Shown: positions 37,034 through 45,719, counted from the first letter of the stretch. The stretch: 64,000 bases of DNA from Mucilaginibacter sp. cycad4 (GCF_034263275.1 NZ_CP139559.1:186001-250000), one strand, 5' to 3'. The notes: generated from the sequence alone by a model not told the origin. A program made the numbers and translations.

Positions 37034-37273
37034 AAGCCTAATGGTTAAATAAATAAGCTTTAAGGCCTGCTGCTTATAAAATTCGATAGCATCCTGCACG
37101 GGAATACCGCTCTATAGAACGGCATCACCAATAAACCTTTCAATAAGCAACTGGAACAAGATTCCCTATCAGGTAATTAACACTAATTTGTAGCACTGTT
37201 ACTTCCTGTAAAGCCTTATCCAAATTTAAGGCATGTCCCTTTATAAACCAACCGGAAACCCGGCCAGACTTCC
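37034..37273 (-). other. Candidate bridge-RNA region of IS110 copy 1
   Basis: The non-coding stretch upstream of the transposase start has several self-complementary words. IS110-family elements are known to express a structured bridge RNA from a non-coding end. Assigning it here is inference. Confidence 0.3.
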
Positions 37274-37364
37274 CTAACGCGCCCCCCGCGCAACATCCCT
37301 AAAGTATAGCTTGTACGTCATTACATTTTTTTTCAGGGATTCCTGATGGATACTCGCGATGACG
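37274..37364. repeat. Right half of the palindromic repeat split by IS110 copy 1
   Basis: This is an inverted, diverged copy of 35317-35406. It begins ctaacgcgccccccgcgc and ends gatactcgcgatgacg. Confidence 0.75.
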
Positions 37365-37496
37365 TGGCGGAGGTTCTATTTTCAATTCGTAATTGACATT
37401 GTGTCGTTTTAAACGTCATTCTTCTAAAATCGTTTTAACTCCTATCACCATCCCGTCAAAAAAAACAATCACTTCATTAACAATCACCTTGTTTGC

Positions 37497-37504
37497 TATT
37501 TTTG
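37497..37504 (+). promoter_or_regulatory. Promoter -7 element of the DUF3050 gene
   Basis: TATTTTTG matches TAnnTTTG exactly and is 23 nt before the ATG. Confidence 0.5.
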
Positions 37505-37527
37505 CAACCCATATAAATTTTTGATAC

Positions 37528-38325
37528 ATGGCAAATTACGGCAACCGCATTGCACAGTTAAAAAACGAGATCCAGCCTTTACGCGACCAGCTTATTAATC
37601 ATGAGCTTTATAAAAATATTACATCGCTTGATGAGCTTACCGTTTTTATGGAGCATCATGTGTTTGCCGTTTGGGATTTTATGTCGCTGTTAAAAGCTTT
37701 GCAGCAAAAGCTTACCTGCACTGTTACCCCATGGATGCCAACCGGGAATGCCAATACCCGTTATCTTATTAATGAAATTGTTGCCGGCGAAGAAAGCGAT
37801 ATCGACGAGCAGGGCAATCGTGCAAGTCATTTTGAACTTTATCTGCGTGCTATGCAACAGGCGGGCAGTACCGCGGAAGGCATCAATAACCTGTTTAATG
37901 AACTCAATTTCGGTAAGCATATTGATGAAGCGCTGATCATCGCTAATATTCCTGTTCCTGCCCGTAACTTTGTACAGCATACCTTTGATGTTATCGATAC
38001 CAATAAAGATTATCTGCAAGCTGCAGTATTCACCTTTGGGCGCGAAGACCTGATCCCGGATATGTTTGTGAGCATAGTAAAAGGGCTGAGCCAGCAGTTA
38101 CCGGGCAAGGTTGATATCCTGCTCTACTACCTTGAGCGCCATATTGAAGTTGACGGCGACCATCACTCCCAACTGGCCTACCAAATGACCGCCGAACTTT
38201 GCGGCGGGGATGACAGCAAATGGGCAGAGGCTACTACGGCTGTTAAAGAAGCGTTACAGGCACGTATTGCGCTTTGGGATGGAATATTGGAGGCCATTAA
38301 AGTGCAGGAAATAAGCCCCCTCTAA
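37528..38325 (+). CDS. DUF3050 protein, heme-oxygenase-like fold
   Basis: This 265-residue protein is recognised as the DUF3050 family. It is almost entirely helical. It contains conserved acidic/histidine clusters: Glu42-His43-His44 with Asp50, Glu103, Glu173 in [11 protein letters not shown], and [11 protein letters not shown] at residues 203-213. Such a set is compatible with a metal site of the heme-oxygenase-like diiron oxidase/oxygenase (HDO) superfamily. The substrate is unknown and no biosynthetic neighbour is present. The gene stands alone between the two IS110 copies. Confidence 0.8.
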   Translation: MANYGNRIAQLKNEIQPLRDQLINHELYKNITSLDELTVFMEHHVFAVWDFMSLLKALQQKLTCTVTPWMPTGNANTRYLINEIVAGEESDIDEQGNRASHFELYLRAMQQAGSTAEGINNLFNELNFGKHIDEALIIANIPVPARNFVQHTFDVIDTNKDYLQAAVFTFGREDLIPDMFVSIVKGLSQQLPGKVDILLYYLERHIEVDGDHHSQLAYQMTAELCGGDDSKWAEATTAVKEALQARIALWDGILEAIKVQEISPL

Positions 38326-38342
38326 ATCTCCTCTTAATCAAG

Positions 38343-38399
38343 TGTCATTTCGATAGAGCATGGGTTAGAGATTGAGCGCTGGGGCGAAAGAGAAATCTC
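38343..38399. repeat. Left half of a palindromic repeat split by IS110 copy 2
   Basis: tgtcatttcgatagagc followed by gaaagagaaatctc matches the internal arms of the 14731-14957 element. Its inverted partner is at 40069-40121. Confidence 0.7.
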
Positions 38400-38873
38400 C
38401 TATGATGAAAATAATCTAAAGCAAGGCTGATATTCCAGAATTGGGTTAATAGATTTTTTATAAAGTTATAATTTATAAATAATTAAGCAAAGCGTTGCCA
38501 TGTTTTCTTAACTTTCCTTTGCAGATCAGAAGAGGAAACAGGCTCTGCTGAGGAGCAACCTGCCAGCAATATGATCCGCCGAATTAGATAAAAGAAGTCT
38601 CTGTAACAGGAGACTTTTTTATTGTCTATCTTTTTCGCCCATGGCTAAGAAAACCTTCACCGACTTTTAGTGATGTTAATGCATCGATAAACAACAATCA
38701 ATCTCCTATAAGCGGACACCATAACGGGCCGCAGCATCGCGTTTAAATTATTAGATAAAATGATAACCGTAGTCTTATACAAGCAGACACCTCAAAAGGG
38801 CTGCGGATTTCTCATTCCGGTTTATCATCAGATAACAAAACAGATTGTTTTATCCTGCATTATTAGTTCTATA
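38400..38873. other. Gene-free region between repeat half and IS110 copy 2 transposase
   Basis: It contains a terminator-like hairpin at 38597-38624 on the + strand, preceded by a compact hairpin (gctctgctgaggagc at 38552-38566). The part from about 38640 to 38873 is probably the 3' non-coding end of the IS110 element. No gene is supported. Confidence 0.5.
38597..38624 (+). terminator. Intrinsic terminator not attached to a known gene
   Basis: The stem agtctctg/caggagact (one bulge) is followed by six Ts. It lies about 270 nt after the DUF3050 stop, so it could end that transcript or a separate small RNA. Confidence 0.5.
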
Positions 38874-40020
38874 TTATTGCACTACAGCTATTACATACGG
38901 AGCCTCGTTCTTCATCACATAACGGATCCGGTTGAGGATTTTTTTAGCTATCCTGATGATGGCATTATTCTTTTTCATCCGCTTGCAATAATCGTTAAAT
39001 GCCATTGTCATAGCCGGATCGGTACGTATAGCTGTCCAACTGGCTTCAATAAGTTTTTCCCTGAGCTGGTGATTGGCCCTTCTGGTCAGGCCTGATACTT
39101 TTTCCTTGTCCCCGGTACTGTGAGTATTTGGCACAAGGCCAACATAATCGCATAAAGCGTCAAGTGATTTAAACCGGTTAACATCTCCCACCTCTGTTAC
39201 AAACCATAAAGCGGTGATCTCACCCACGCCTGGAATTGTCCGGATCAGGGTTATTCTTTTCTTATACCGTTCCTGTTTGGACAGGATGCGAACTTGCCTG
39301 GTTGCAGCCAGCACCATATCCCGGGCCTGCTGGTAGCCCTGTAGCTTCAGGTCAAGTGCTGTCCTCGCCGATGGATTCAGTGACAGTTCTTTAAGCCAAC
39401 GGGTAAAAACATTAGACCAATACCGGCTCTCTGATTCACCGAATGTTATCCCCTGGAAGTTAAGCCATCCCCGGATCCTGTTTTTATAACGCGTCTGGTC
39501 TTTTACCATCTGATTATAAGTGCGGATGATATCCCTGTCATCCTGTTGTTCAATGCCGGGAATAAAAATACCAGTGAGCTGACCTTTACTCAAGGCCTGA
39601 CCCAATTTCCGGCAATCTACAAGGTCTGATTTGCGTTGCTTTTCCTTGCCTGTAGTCGGAACATCAGCCGGGTTAACCACGATGCAGTTAATCCCCGCCT
39701 CGTTAAATTTCCGCTGATGGAAGAAACCACAAAAGCCTGCCTCGTAAACAACATGATAATCCGCTAAAGGGTAATTGCGCTTCAGGTAAGCACTTAATTC
39801 TTCTGCCGATGGATTTTGCGAAAACGTCTTCAGTTCCATCTGCTCACTCCGGATATTCACCTTCCATGACTTTTTATGAACATCTATGCCTGCAAAAATC
39901 TTTTGTCCGCTAAAATCTAATTGTGTAACTTGTTTCATGAGTTCTTGATTTAAAGTGTTTGTTCTTAGTTTTCACTTTAATCTACAACCTTTTTTTCAAG
40001 AACTCTTCTTTAACTAATTC
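38640..40020 (-). mobile_element. IS110-family insertion sequence, copy 2 (ends approximate)
   Basis: One DEDD transposase gene has non-coding flanks of about 230 bp (3' side) and 80 bp (5' side). The 5' flank forms a hairpin: gagttcttga at 39939-39948 faces tcaagaactc at 39998-40007. Both sides are bordered by halves of the same palindromic repeat. The exact ends are unresolved, as is usual for this family. Confidence 0.6.
38874..39938 (-). CDS. IS110-family transposase (DEDD recombinase)
   Basis: This is a 354-residue protein. The N-terminal DEDD domain has Asp in GIDVHKKSW, Glu in YEAGFCGFF, and the paired Asp in KSDLVDCRKL. The C-terminal transposase_20 domain has the helix-hairpin motif LIRTIPGVGEITALWF near residue 235. 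It is shorter than the copy at 35726-37033 and clearly of a different subgroup. The reading frame is intact and the ATG start at 39938 fits the family. Confidence 0.92.
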   Translation of the reverse strand: MKQVTQLDFSGQKIFAGIDVHKKSWKVNIRSEQMELKTFSQNPSAEELSAYLKRNYPLADYHVVYEAGFCGFFHQRKFNEAGINCIVVNPADVPTTGKEKQRKSDLVDCRKLGQALSKGQLTGIFIPGIEQQDDRDIIRTYNQMVKDQTRYKNRIRGWLNFQGITFGESESRYWSNVFTRWLKELSLNPSARTALDLKLQGYQQARDMVLAATRQVRILSKQERYKKRITLIRTIPGVGEITALWFVTEVGDVNRFKSLDALCDYVGLVPNTHSTGDKEKVSGLTRRANHQLREKLIEASWTAIRTDPAMTMAFNDYCKRMKKNNAIIRIAKKILNRIRYVMKNEAPYVIAVVQ

Positions 40021-40068
40021 ATGCATACGATCTTATACGCCATGCGTTTCGATCATGCTTGACGTAGA

Positions 40069-40121
40069 AGATTTCTCCTCACTTCCAACGCTTAGCCCAC
40101 CGCCGATTCGTCGAAATGACA
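40069..40121. repeat. Right half of the palindromic repeat split by IS110 copy 2
   Basis: agatttctcctcac through tcgaaatgaca is the inverted partner of 38343-38399. Confidence 0.7.
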
Positions 40122-40143
40122 TCTTTTATTAAAATATGTTTGG

Positions 40144-40980
40144 CTACAGCTTATTCAACTCATCCATCAATACTTTGCTGTACTGGTTAAAGTAGCGCCT
40201 TACCCCAAAGCCCATAACGGTTTGGATACCGCGGGTAGCATTGGTTAAAAATACCTCATCGGCCTCGTACAAAATGTCGGGGTTGATCTGGGCTTCCGTT
40301 ATATCAATATTATTTTCCTTTGCCAGTTTGATTACTACCTGGCGCATTATGCCTTCAACACAACCTTCACTTAGCGCAGGGGTGTATAAATGGTTTTGAT
40401 AATTGATGAAAATATTGGAGCTGCTGGCTTCGCACAGGTTACCGCTTTGGTTCAGCAAAAATACATCATCCAGCTTGTTTTGTGTTTTGTACAAGCCCGC
40501 CATTACATATATGAGCGAGTTACAGGTTTTAATATTGGATAGATAATTGGAGGGTTTGGGCAATTCCGTAAACACATCCATGATCAGGCCTTTCTCATTC
40601 AAAAAATACCGGGGCTCTTCTGATGGTGTTAGTTCCAGGCAATAACCCATTTTATTTTGGGTAGGGGTATATAACCCTTCGGCATCACGGTAAACGGTTA
40701 AGCGCAGCCTGCCGTGTTTTACTTTATTTCGGCGGGCAAGTTCATTAACTATATCGTTCAAAAACCAGGTATCCATTTGCGAATAGCCGTCAATTTTAAG
40801 GGCTTTCATGCCCCGCTGAAGCCGGTCGGCATGGAGTTCGGCAAACTTCAGTTTTCCCTTCATAAGCCGCATGCTTTCAAACAGGCCGTCGCCATATTTG
40901 AACCCCCTGTTGCCAATGGTAAGCAATGGTGTGTTTTGAGGGAGATATTCGCCGTTAAAATTGATGAATACGGGCATCAT
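40144..40980 (-). CDS. Class IV aminotransferase, PabC-like
   Basis: This 278-residue fold-type IV PLP enzyme has Schiff-base Lys151 in LSNIKTCNS and cofactor-binding Glu184 in GNLCEASSSNIF. The N-terminal half starts FINFNGEYLP and carries RGFKYGDGLFESMR, both family-typical. It could be aminodeoxychorismate lyase (4-aminobenzoate for folate) or a D-amino-acid/branched-chain aminotransferase. A PabB-like gene lies in the same window at 55008, which mildly favours the PabC role. Confidence 0.85.
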   Translation of the reverse strand: MMPVFINFNGEYLPQNTPLLTIGNRGFKYGDGLFESMRLMKGKLKFAELHADRLQRGMKALKIDGYSQMDTWFLNDIVNELARRNKVKHGRLRLTVYRDAEGLYTPTQNKMGYCLELTPSEEPRYFLNEKGLIMDVFTELPKPSNYLSNIKTCNSLIYVMAGLYKTQNKLDDVFLLNQSGNLCEASSSNIFINYQNHLYTPALSEGCVEGIMRQVVIKLAKENNIDITEAQINPDILYEADEVFLTNATRGIQTVMGFGVRRYFNQYSKVLMDELNKL

Positions 40981-41055
40981 GGGACAGATAGATATTATAA
41001 TTTGATCGTGTTGTTAATAATTACCGGGTATTGCTGCTCTTCTATCTAACGTCTG

Positions 41056-42090
41056 TTATTTCGTATCTGTATCACTGTACTTTCGCCATTTTGCAAGTAC
41101 CGCTTCAAAATCGGCCGGCAGGGGCGATTCAAAATGTACCTGCTTTTTTAACGTGGGATGTAAAAAGCCCAGTGTTTGTGCGTGCAGGGCCTGTCGCGGC
41201 ATCAGCTCAAAACAATTTTCAACAAACTGCTTGTACTTGCTGAACATGGTGCCCTTCAAAATTTTATCGCCTCCATAAGTAGCATCACTAAACAAAGGAT
41301 GACCAATATGCTTCATGTGCGCCCTGATCTGGTGGGTGCGGCCGGTTTCCAGCTGGCACTCGATCAGGGTAACATAACCCATCCGCTCCAATACTTTATA
41401 ATGCGTTACCGACCATTTTCCTTTTTCAGGATCATCATATATCGACATTACCCTTCTATCGGCCACACTGCGGCCGATATAGCCGGTCACGGTGCCGTCT
41501 TCAGGTAAATCGCCCCAGGCAAGTGCTATATATTTACGGGTGATGGTATGCTCAAAAAACTGCTTAGCCAGCCAGTTCATAGCACGCTCATTTTTGCTGA
41601 TGAGCAGCAGTCCCGAAGTGTCTTTATCAATACGGTGCACCAAACCCGGCCTGCCGTCGTTGCCCGGCAATGTCGGCAATTGCTGAAAGTGGTATACCAG
41701 CGCATTTACCAGTGTGCCCGTGTAATTGTTATAGCCGGGGTGTACCACCATACCTGCTTCCTTGTCAACAACCAATACATCATCATCTTCATAAATAATA
41801 TTGATGGGGATGTCTTCTGGATAAACCTCAGTGTCACGCGGTGGATGGGGCAATACTACCGAAATTACATCGAGCGGCTTTACCTTATAGCTTGATTTAA
41901 TGGGTTTATCGTTCACCAGCACGTTGCCCAGCTCAATGGCATTTTGAATGCGGTTGCGCGAAGCGTTCTCCACGCGGTGCATCAAAAATTTATCAATCCG
42001 CAAAAGCGACTGGCCCTTGTCAACCACTACGCGTAAGTGCTCATACAAGTCCTGTTCTTCCTGCTCTATAAGTTCGGGTTCGTGTGCCAT
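41056..42090 (-). CDS. RluA-family rRNA pseudouridine synthase
   Basis: This 344-residue protein has an N-terminal S4 RNA-binding domain (about residues 28-85) and a RluA-type catalytic domain with Asp155 in VHRIDKDTSGLLL. A later GRTHQIRAHMKHIGHPLFSD motif is also present. The architecture resembles RluD, which modifies helix 69 of 23S rRNA, but RluC cannot be excluded. On the minus strand TACTTTTG at 42099-42106 is a promoter core 8 nt before the ATG. Confidence 0.92.
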   Translation of the reverse strand: MAHEPELIEQEEQDLYEHLRVVVDKGQSLLRIDKFLMHRVENASRNRIQNAIELGNVLVNDKPIKSSYKVKPLDVISVVLPHPPRDTEVYPEDIPINIIYEDDDVLVVDKEAGMVVHPGYNNYTGTLVNALVYHFQQLPTLPGNDGRPGLVHRIDKDTSGLLLISKNERAMNWLAKQFFEHTITRKYIALAWGDLPEDGTVTGYIGRSVADRRVMSIYDDPEKGKWSVTHYKVLERMGYVTLIECQLETGRTHQIRAHMKHIGHPLFSDATYGGDKILKGTMFSKYKQFVENCFELMPRQALHAQTLGFLHPTLKKQVHFESPLPADFEAVLAKWRKYSDTDTK

Positions 42091-42098
42091 TTGAGGCG

Positions 42099-42106
42099 CA
42101 AAAGTA
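42099..42106 (-). promoter_or_regulatory. Promoter -7 element of the rluD-like gene
   Basis: On the minus strand TACTTTTG matches TAnnTTTG, 8 nt before the ATG. Confidence 0.5.
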
Positions 42107-42165
42107 ATCGTTTTTTATGGTAGGTTAAACGTAATATTGCAATAGCATTAACGCTGTATTATTTT

Positions 42166-43056
42166 ATGAACATCGATCTTGAAATTTTTAGCCCGGTACA
42201 GCAAATCAGCAACCCCATGTTTGATGCTCGCGGCGTAAAAGTTTTCATCAAGCGCGATGACCTCATCCATCCCATGATATCGGGCAATAAGTGGCGCAAG
42301 CTTAAATACGTGCTTAAACAGGCCCAATCTGCACAAAAAACACACCTTGTAACTTTTGGCGGCGCTTACTCCAACCACCTGATGGCTACGGCTGCTGCAG
42401 CGGCGAAGTTTGGCTTTAAAGCCACAGGTATTGTACGCGGCGAGGAGGTTGATAACGACACCCTGTTTTTATGCCGCCTGCATGGTATGAACCTCCAATT
42501 TACGGATCGCAACAGCTATCGTGATAAATCCACCCTGTTCAATGAGTATTTTGGTAATGATGACCAGGCTTTTTTTATTGATGAAGGGGGCGCATCTGCC
42601 GAAGGGGCAAAAGGTTGCAGCGAGCTGGTTAACGAGTTAACAGAAAGCTATGATCATATTTTTTGTGCCTGCGGTACCGGTACAACAGCAGCAGGCATCA
42701 TTAACGGTTTAAGCGATCATCAGCTTAAAACAAAATTCAGCGCGGTGCCGGTGTTTAAAAACGGAGGTTTTATTAAGGAGGAAATAGACCGGTTTTTAAC
42801 TGCCCCGGCAGATTATAAGATACATACCGATTATCACTTTGGCGGCTACGGCAAGGCCAATGACGAGCTTATTAGCTTTATTAAGCAATTTGTAGCCGCG
42901 ACAGGCATATTGATAGAGCCTGTATATACCGGTAAAATGATGTATGCCTTATATGATTTGATAAATAAAGGAGATTTTAAGCCCGGGAGCAAAATCCTGG
43001 CTATTCATAGCGGTGGTATTTGGGGGTTGTTGGGAATGAAGGAAAAATTTAAATAA
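42166..43056 (+). CDS. ACC deaminase / D-cysteine desulfhydrase family enzyme
   Basis: This 296-residue fold-type II PLP enzyme has the PLP Lys42 in MISGNKWRKLKYVL and the substrate motif TFGGAYSNHLMATAAAA near residue 65. The phosphate-binding loop is CGTGTTAAG near residue 168. Members deaminate 1-aminocyclopropane-1-carboxylate or desulfurate D-cysteine. At 296 residues it is somewhat shorter than authentic ACC deaminases, so D-cysteine or a related amino acid is the more likely substrate; this is inference. Confidence 0.85.
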   Translation: MNIDLEIFSPVQQISNPMFDARGVKVFIKRDDLIHPMISGNKWRKLKYVLKQAQSAQKTHLVTFGGAYSNHLMATAAAAAKFGFKATGIVRGEEVDNDTLFLCRLHGMNLQFTDRNSYRDKSTLFNEYFGNDDQAFFIDEGGASAEGAKGCSELVNELTESYDHIFCACGTGTTAAGIINGLSDHQLKTKFSAVPVFKNGGFIKEEIDRFLTAPADYKIHTDYHFGGYGKANDELISFIKQFVAATGILIEPVYTGKMMYALYDLINKGDFKPGSKILAIHSGGIWGLLGMKEKFK

Positions 43057-43139
43057 CACTAATTAATCAACACTAATTGCACGAATGAGTTCGAATTTTC
43101 GCGAACCCCAATAATTCGTTTTAATTGCTTAATAATATG

Positions 43140-45173
43140 CTAAGCATTCGTGTATATGTTTATTGGGATTTCAAAATGGAAGGTTGACCCTTCGCCGTAA
43201 GTGCTTTCAACCCAAAGCCTGCCCTGGTGACGGTTAACTATTTCCTGGCAAATGTACAGGCCTATCCCTAATCCCGACATGTGAGAGGCAAGGTTCTCAA
43301 CGCGATAAAAGCGCGAAAAAACACGTTCCAGCTGATCGGGCTGGATCCCGATGCCAAAATCCTGTACCGACACCCTGAATTTATTGTTGATAACAACGGC
43401 CCCGATGATCACCTTATCTGCCTTTGGCGAATATTTAACGGCATTGGTTACCAGGTTAATGACAACCTGCTCAATACGCTGGCTATCGGCGTGGATCATT
43501 AATTCCCCGGCAGGTAAATTTAAAAGGAGCTGATGGGAGGGATCGGTTTGTTGCAGGATCTCCCTCAATTCGGTAAGCAGTTTGATCACATCAAAATTGG
43601 CATAAGTAAAAGGCAGTTTACCGGTCTGGATTTTGGTGACATCAAGCAAATCTGATATCAGGGTGGTTAATTTGCCTACCTGTTCCAATGCCCTGTTGGC
43701 CAGTACTTTACTTTTATCATCCGGGGCAAGGTTACGGGCAATGATTTGCAGGTACCCCTTTAAACTGGTGACCGGTGTTTTGAGCTCATGGCTTGCAAGT
43801 CCTATAAACTCATCCTTTTTTTCATTAAGCTCTTTAATGTTTTCGTAAAGTTTGGCATTATCAAGTGCTACCGCCGCCTGGGCCGCAACAGCCAAAACAA
43901 GTTGCTCGTGTTCCCTGGTAAACCTGGCCGGTTGTTCATGTCCAAAAAATAACCCCCCAATCACCTCGCCCGATTTGCCCCTTACCGGAACCGCCAGGTA
44001 GCTTACTACCGGCAGGTGCCCTTTAGGCTGGCCAAAATGTGGTGCATTTTTTCCGTAACGCGGGTCTTTGGTAATATCATCAACCCGTACCGTTCCCTCA
44101 CCGCTGAAAGTGGGGTGAAAAACTGCCGTATTGCGTGGCATACCAAATTTTTCAAATGCCTCGCGCGGCGCCCCCGAAAGAGTGAACAGCATGTATGATT
44201 CGCCCTGCTCGTTAACTTGGTTATGGAAAAATGCACCAAACTGCGCACCACACAGTTGGGTGGTGGCATCAGTAACTTTTTGCAGGATGCTTTGAATATC
44301 CAGTTCGGCCGAAATAACCTGCCCTATGGAGTTTAAGATCTCCAGGCGTTCGGCATACTGCTGCAACCTGTCTTCGGCTTTTTTTTGCCTGCCTATGTCA
44401 CGTATTATTTTTGAAGCCCCGATTACCTTATTAGCCCTGTTTCTTATGGGTGATATGGTAAGTGAAATTTGTATTTCTTCGCCGCTTTTTGTTTTACGTA
44501 TGGTTTCAAAATGTTCTATCCGTTCGTTGGCCCGTATTTTATTAATGATCATTTCTTCTTCATCATAGCGGTCTTCCGGTATCAAAACCGTGATGTGTTT
44601 ACCGATGATCTCATCTTCGGTATAACCAAATAAACGTTGGGCTGCGCCGTTCCAGCTGGTAATTACACCATCAAGGTTTTTACTTACAATGGCATCTTCT
44701 GATGATTCAATGATAGATGCCAGCATCCCTTGCTTTGATTCGGCATTTTTTTGTTCAGTAATATCTATCAGGGTATTGGCGGCGCCTGCCAGTTCGCCAT
44801 TTTCATTAAAACGGGGCTTAGGATTAGATAATATATAGCTTTTACTTCCATTGGGACGTTTAATAAGTATTTCCTGCTGCTTTATAGCTTTGCCATATTT
44901 TAACACTTTACCCGTTGGTGTTTCATCAGGAGTCAGCAGTATCCCGTCGGAGGTAAATATCTCCCAGTTTATATACCACTTGTCTTTATTAACTTCAGGC
45001 GTTTTGCCCCAAAGCGTTACTGCTGCTTTGTTAAATGAGGTTATATAGCCCTCTTTATCGCAGGTATAAACTGCAACGGGCAGGTCTTCAAGTAAATCCC
45101 AGTCGGCATTATGGTTAAATGTTACTTTTTGGACCGGTTTTGAGTGACTGGCAGATAATGGCTCTTCTCCCAT
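43140..45173 (-). CDS. PAS-PAS-GAF hybrid sensor histidine kinase
   Basis: The protein has about 677 residues from the ATG at 45173, which follows AGAGGAG and is preferred to an upstream ATG at 45281 that gives 713. Domain order is PAS (about residues 25-135), PAS with PAC (about 145-270), GAF (about 295-435), HisKA with phospho-acceptor His462 in GLASHELKTP, and a HATPase with N-box INLVTNAVKYS and G-boxes DFGIGI and GLGIGLYICQEIV. No transmembrane segment is present, so it is a cytosolic sensor. No response regulator is adjacent. Confidence 0.88.
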   Translation of the reverse strand: MGEEPLSASHSKPVQKVTFNHNADWDLLEDLPVAVYTCDKEGYITSFNKAAVTLWGKTPEVNKDKWYINWEIFTSDGILLTPDETPTGKVLKYGKAIKQQEILIKRPNGSKSYILSNPKPRFNENGELAGAANTLIDITEQKNAESKQGMLASIIESSEDAIVSKNLDGVITSWNGAAQRLFGYTEDEIIGKHITVLIPEDRYDEEEMIINKIRANERIEHFETIRKTKSGEEIQISLTISPIRNRANKVIGASKIIRDIGRQKKAEDRLQQYAERLEILNSIGQVISAELDIQSILQKVTDATTQLCGAQFGAFFHNQVNEQGESYMLFTLSGAPREAFEKFGMPRNTAVFHPTFSGEGTVRVDDITKDPRYGKNAPHFGQPKGHLPVVSYLAVPVRGKSGEVIGGLFFGHEQPARFTREHEQLVLAVAAQAAVALDNAKLYENIKELNEKKDEFIGLASHELKTPVTSLKGYLQIIARNLAPDDKSKVLANRALEQVGKLTTLISDLLDVTKIQTGKLPFTYANFDVIKLLTELREILQQTDPSHQLLLNLPAGELMIHADSQRIEQVVINLVTNAVKYSPKADKVIIGAVVINNKFRVSVQDFGIGIQPDQLERVFSRFYRVENLASHMSGLGIGLYICQEIVNRHQGRLWVESTYGEGSTFHFEIPINIYTNA

Positions 45174-45626
45174 GGTTATATACTCCTCTTTGGTGGTATC
45201 TGCTACTAATTTAATATTAAAATAATCAACCCATGTCAAATTAATTAAAAAGAAAATATCTGTTGAGATCGGGCTGCGCAATTTATGAGAAATCGTTTTT
45301 AAAAAGTGTTTAACTATCAGAGGAGGATGGATAAGAAATTTTCACACAAATTTTTCCGAATTAATCGAATTACACGAATTTCAAATCAACATCAATAAAA
45401 AATTCGTATAATTTGATTAATTGTGGCCGATTTGAAAATCAATTCGTGTAAAAATTTTTCACTCCCATTTATTCAAAGGTATGATCTTTTAAAGGTGATC
45501 CCCCGGGTTTGATTTAAGCGGATACAGTATCGTGTTTAATTATTGTCGGGTGGTAAAGTAGTTTTCGTCTGTCTTTTTTTATAAATATTTTCATAAAAAC
45601 AGGTGTACCGGTTTTGAGTTTGGTAC

Positions 45627-45662
45627 AAAAAGTAACTTTAAACAATTTAAAGTTACTTTTTT
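45627..45662 (+). terminator. Terminator-like hairpin 1 upstream of lat
   Basis: A perfect 14-bp stem aaaaagtaacttta/taaagttacttttt with a 7-nt loop has an A-tract on the left and a T-tract on the right. No annotated gene on either strand reads into it. Confidence 0.7.
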
Positions 45663-45674
45663 GTCAATCGGTTC

Positions 45675-45709
45675 AAAAACCGCCTAAATTTTGATTTTAG
45701 GCGGTTTTT
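45675..45709 (+). terminator. Terminator-like hairpin 2 overlapping the lat promoter
   Basis: A perfect 14-bp stem aaaaaccgcctaaa/tttaggcggttttt with a 7-nt loop has the same geometry as hairpin 1. The TTG of the lat -33 element falls in its loop. Confidence 0.7.
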
Positions 45710-45719
45710 ACTAAATTTG
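45691..45719 (+). promoter_or_regulatory. Promoter of lat
   Basis: TTG (45691-45693), an 18-bp spacer and TAAATTTG (45712-45719) form the most complete Bacteroidota promoter in the window, 17 nt before the ATG. Confidence 0.7.

Larger units (their letters stand above)
35713..37273 (-). mobile_element. IS110-family insertion sequence, copy 1 (ends not resolved)
   Basis: The interval includes the transposase and about 240 bp upstream of it. The outer limits are bracketed by the structured element ending near 35712 and the palindrome arm beginning at 37274. IS110 elements lack terminal inverted repeats, so the exact ends cannot be read without an empty site. The upstream non-coding part contains hairpins, for example ccgctctatagaacgg at 37108-37123, and is a candidate bridge-RNA region. 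Confidence 0.6.

Noticed and set aside
38760..39095. 111-codon frame on the + strand
   Set aside because: Mostly antisense to the IS110 copy 2 transposase.
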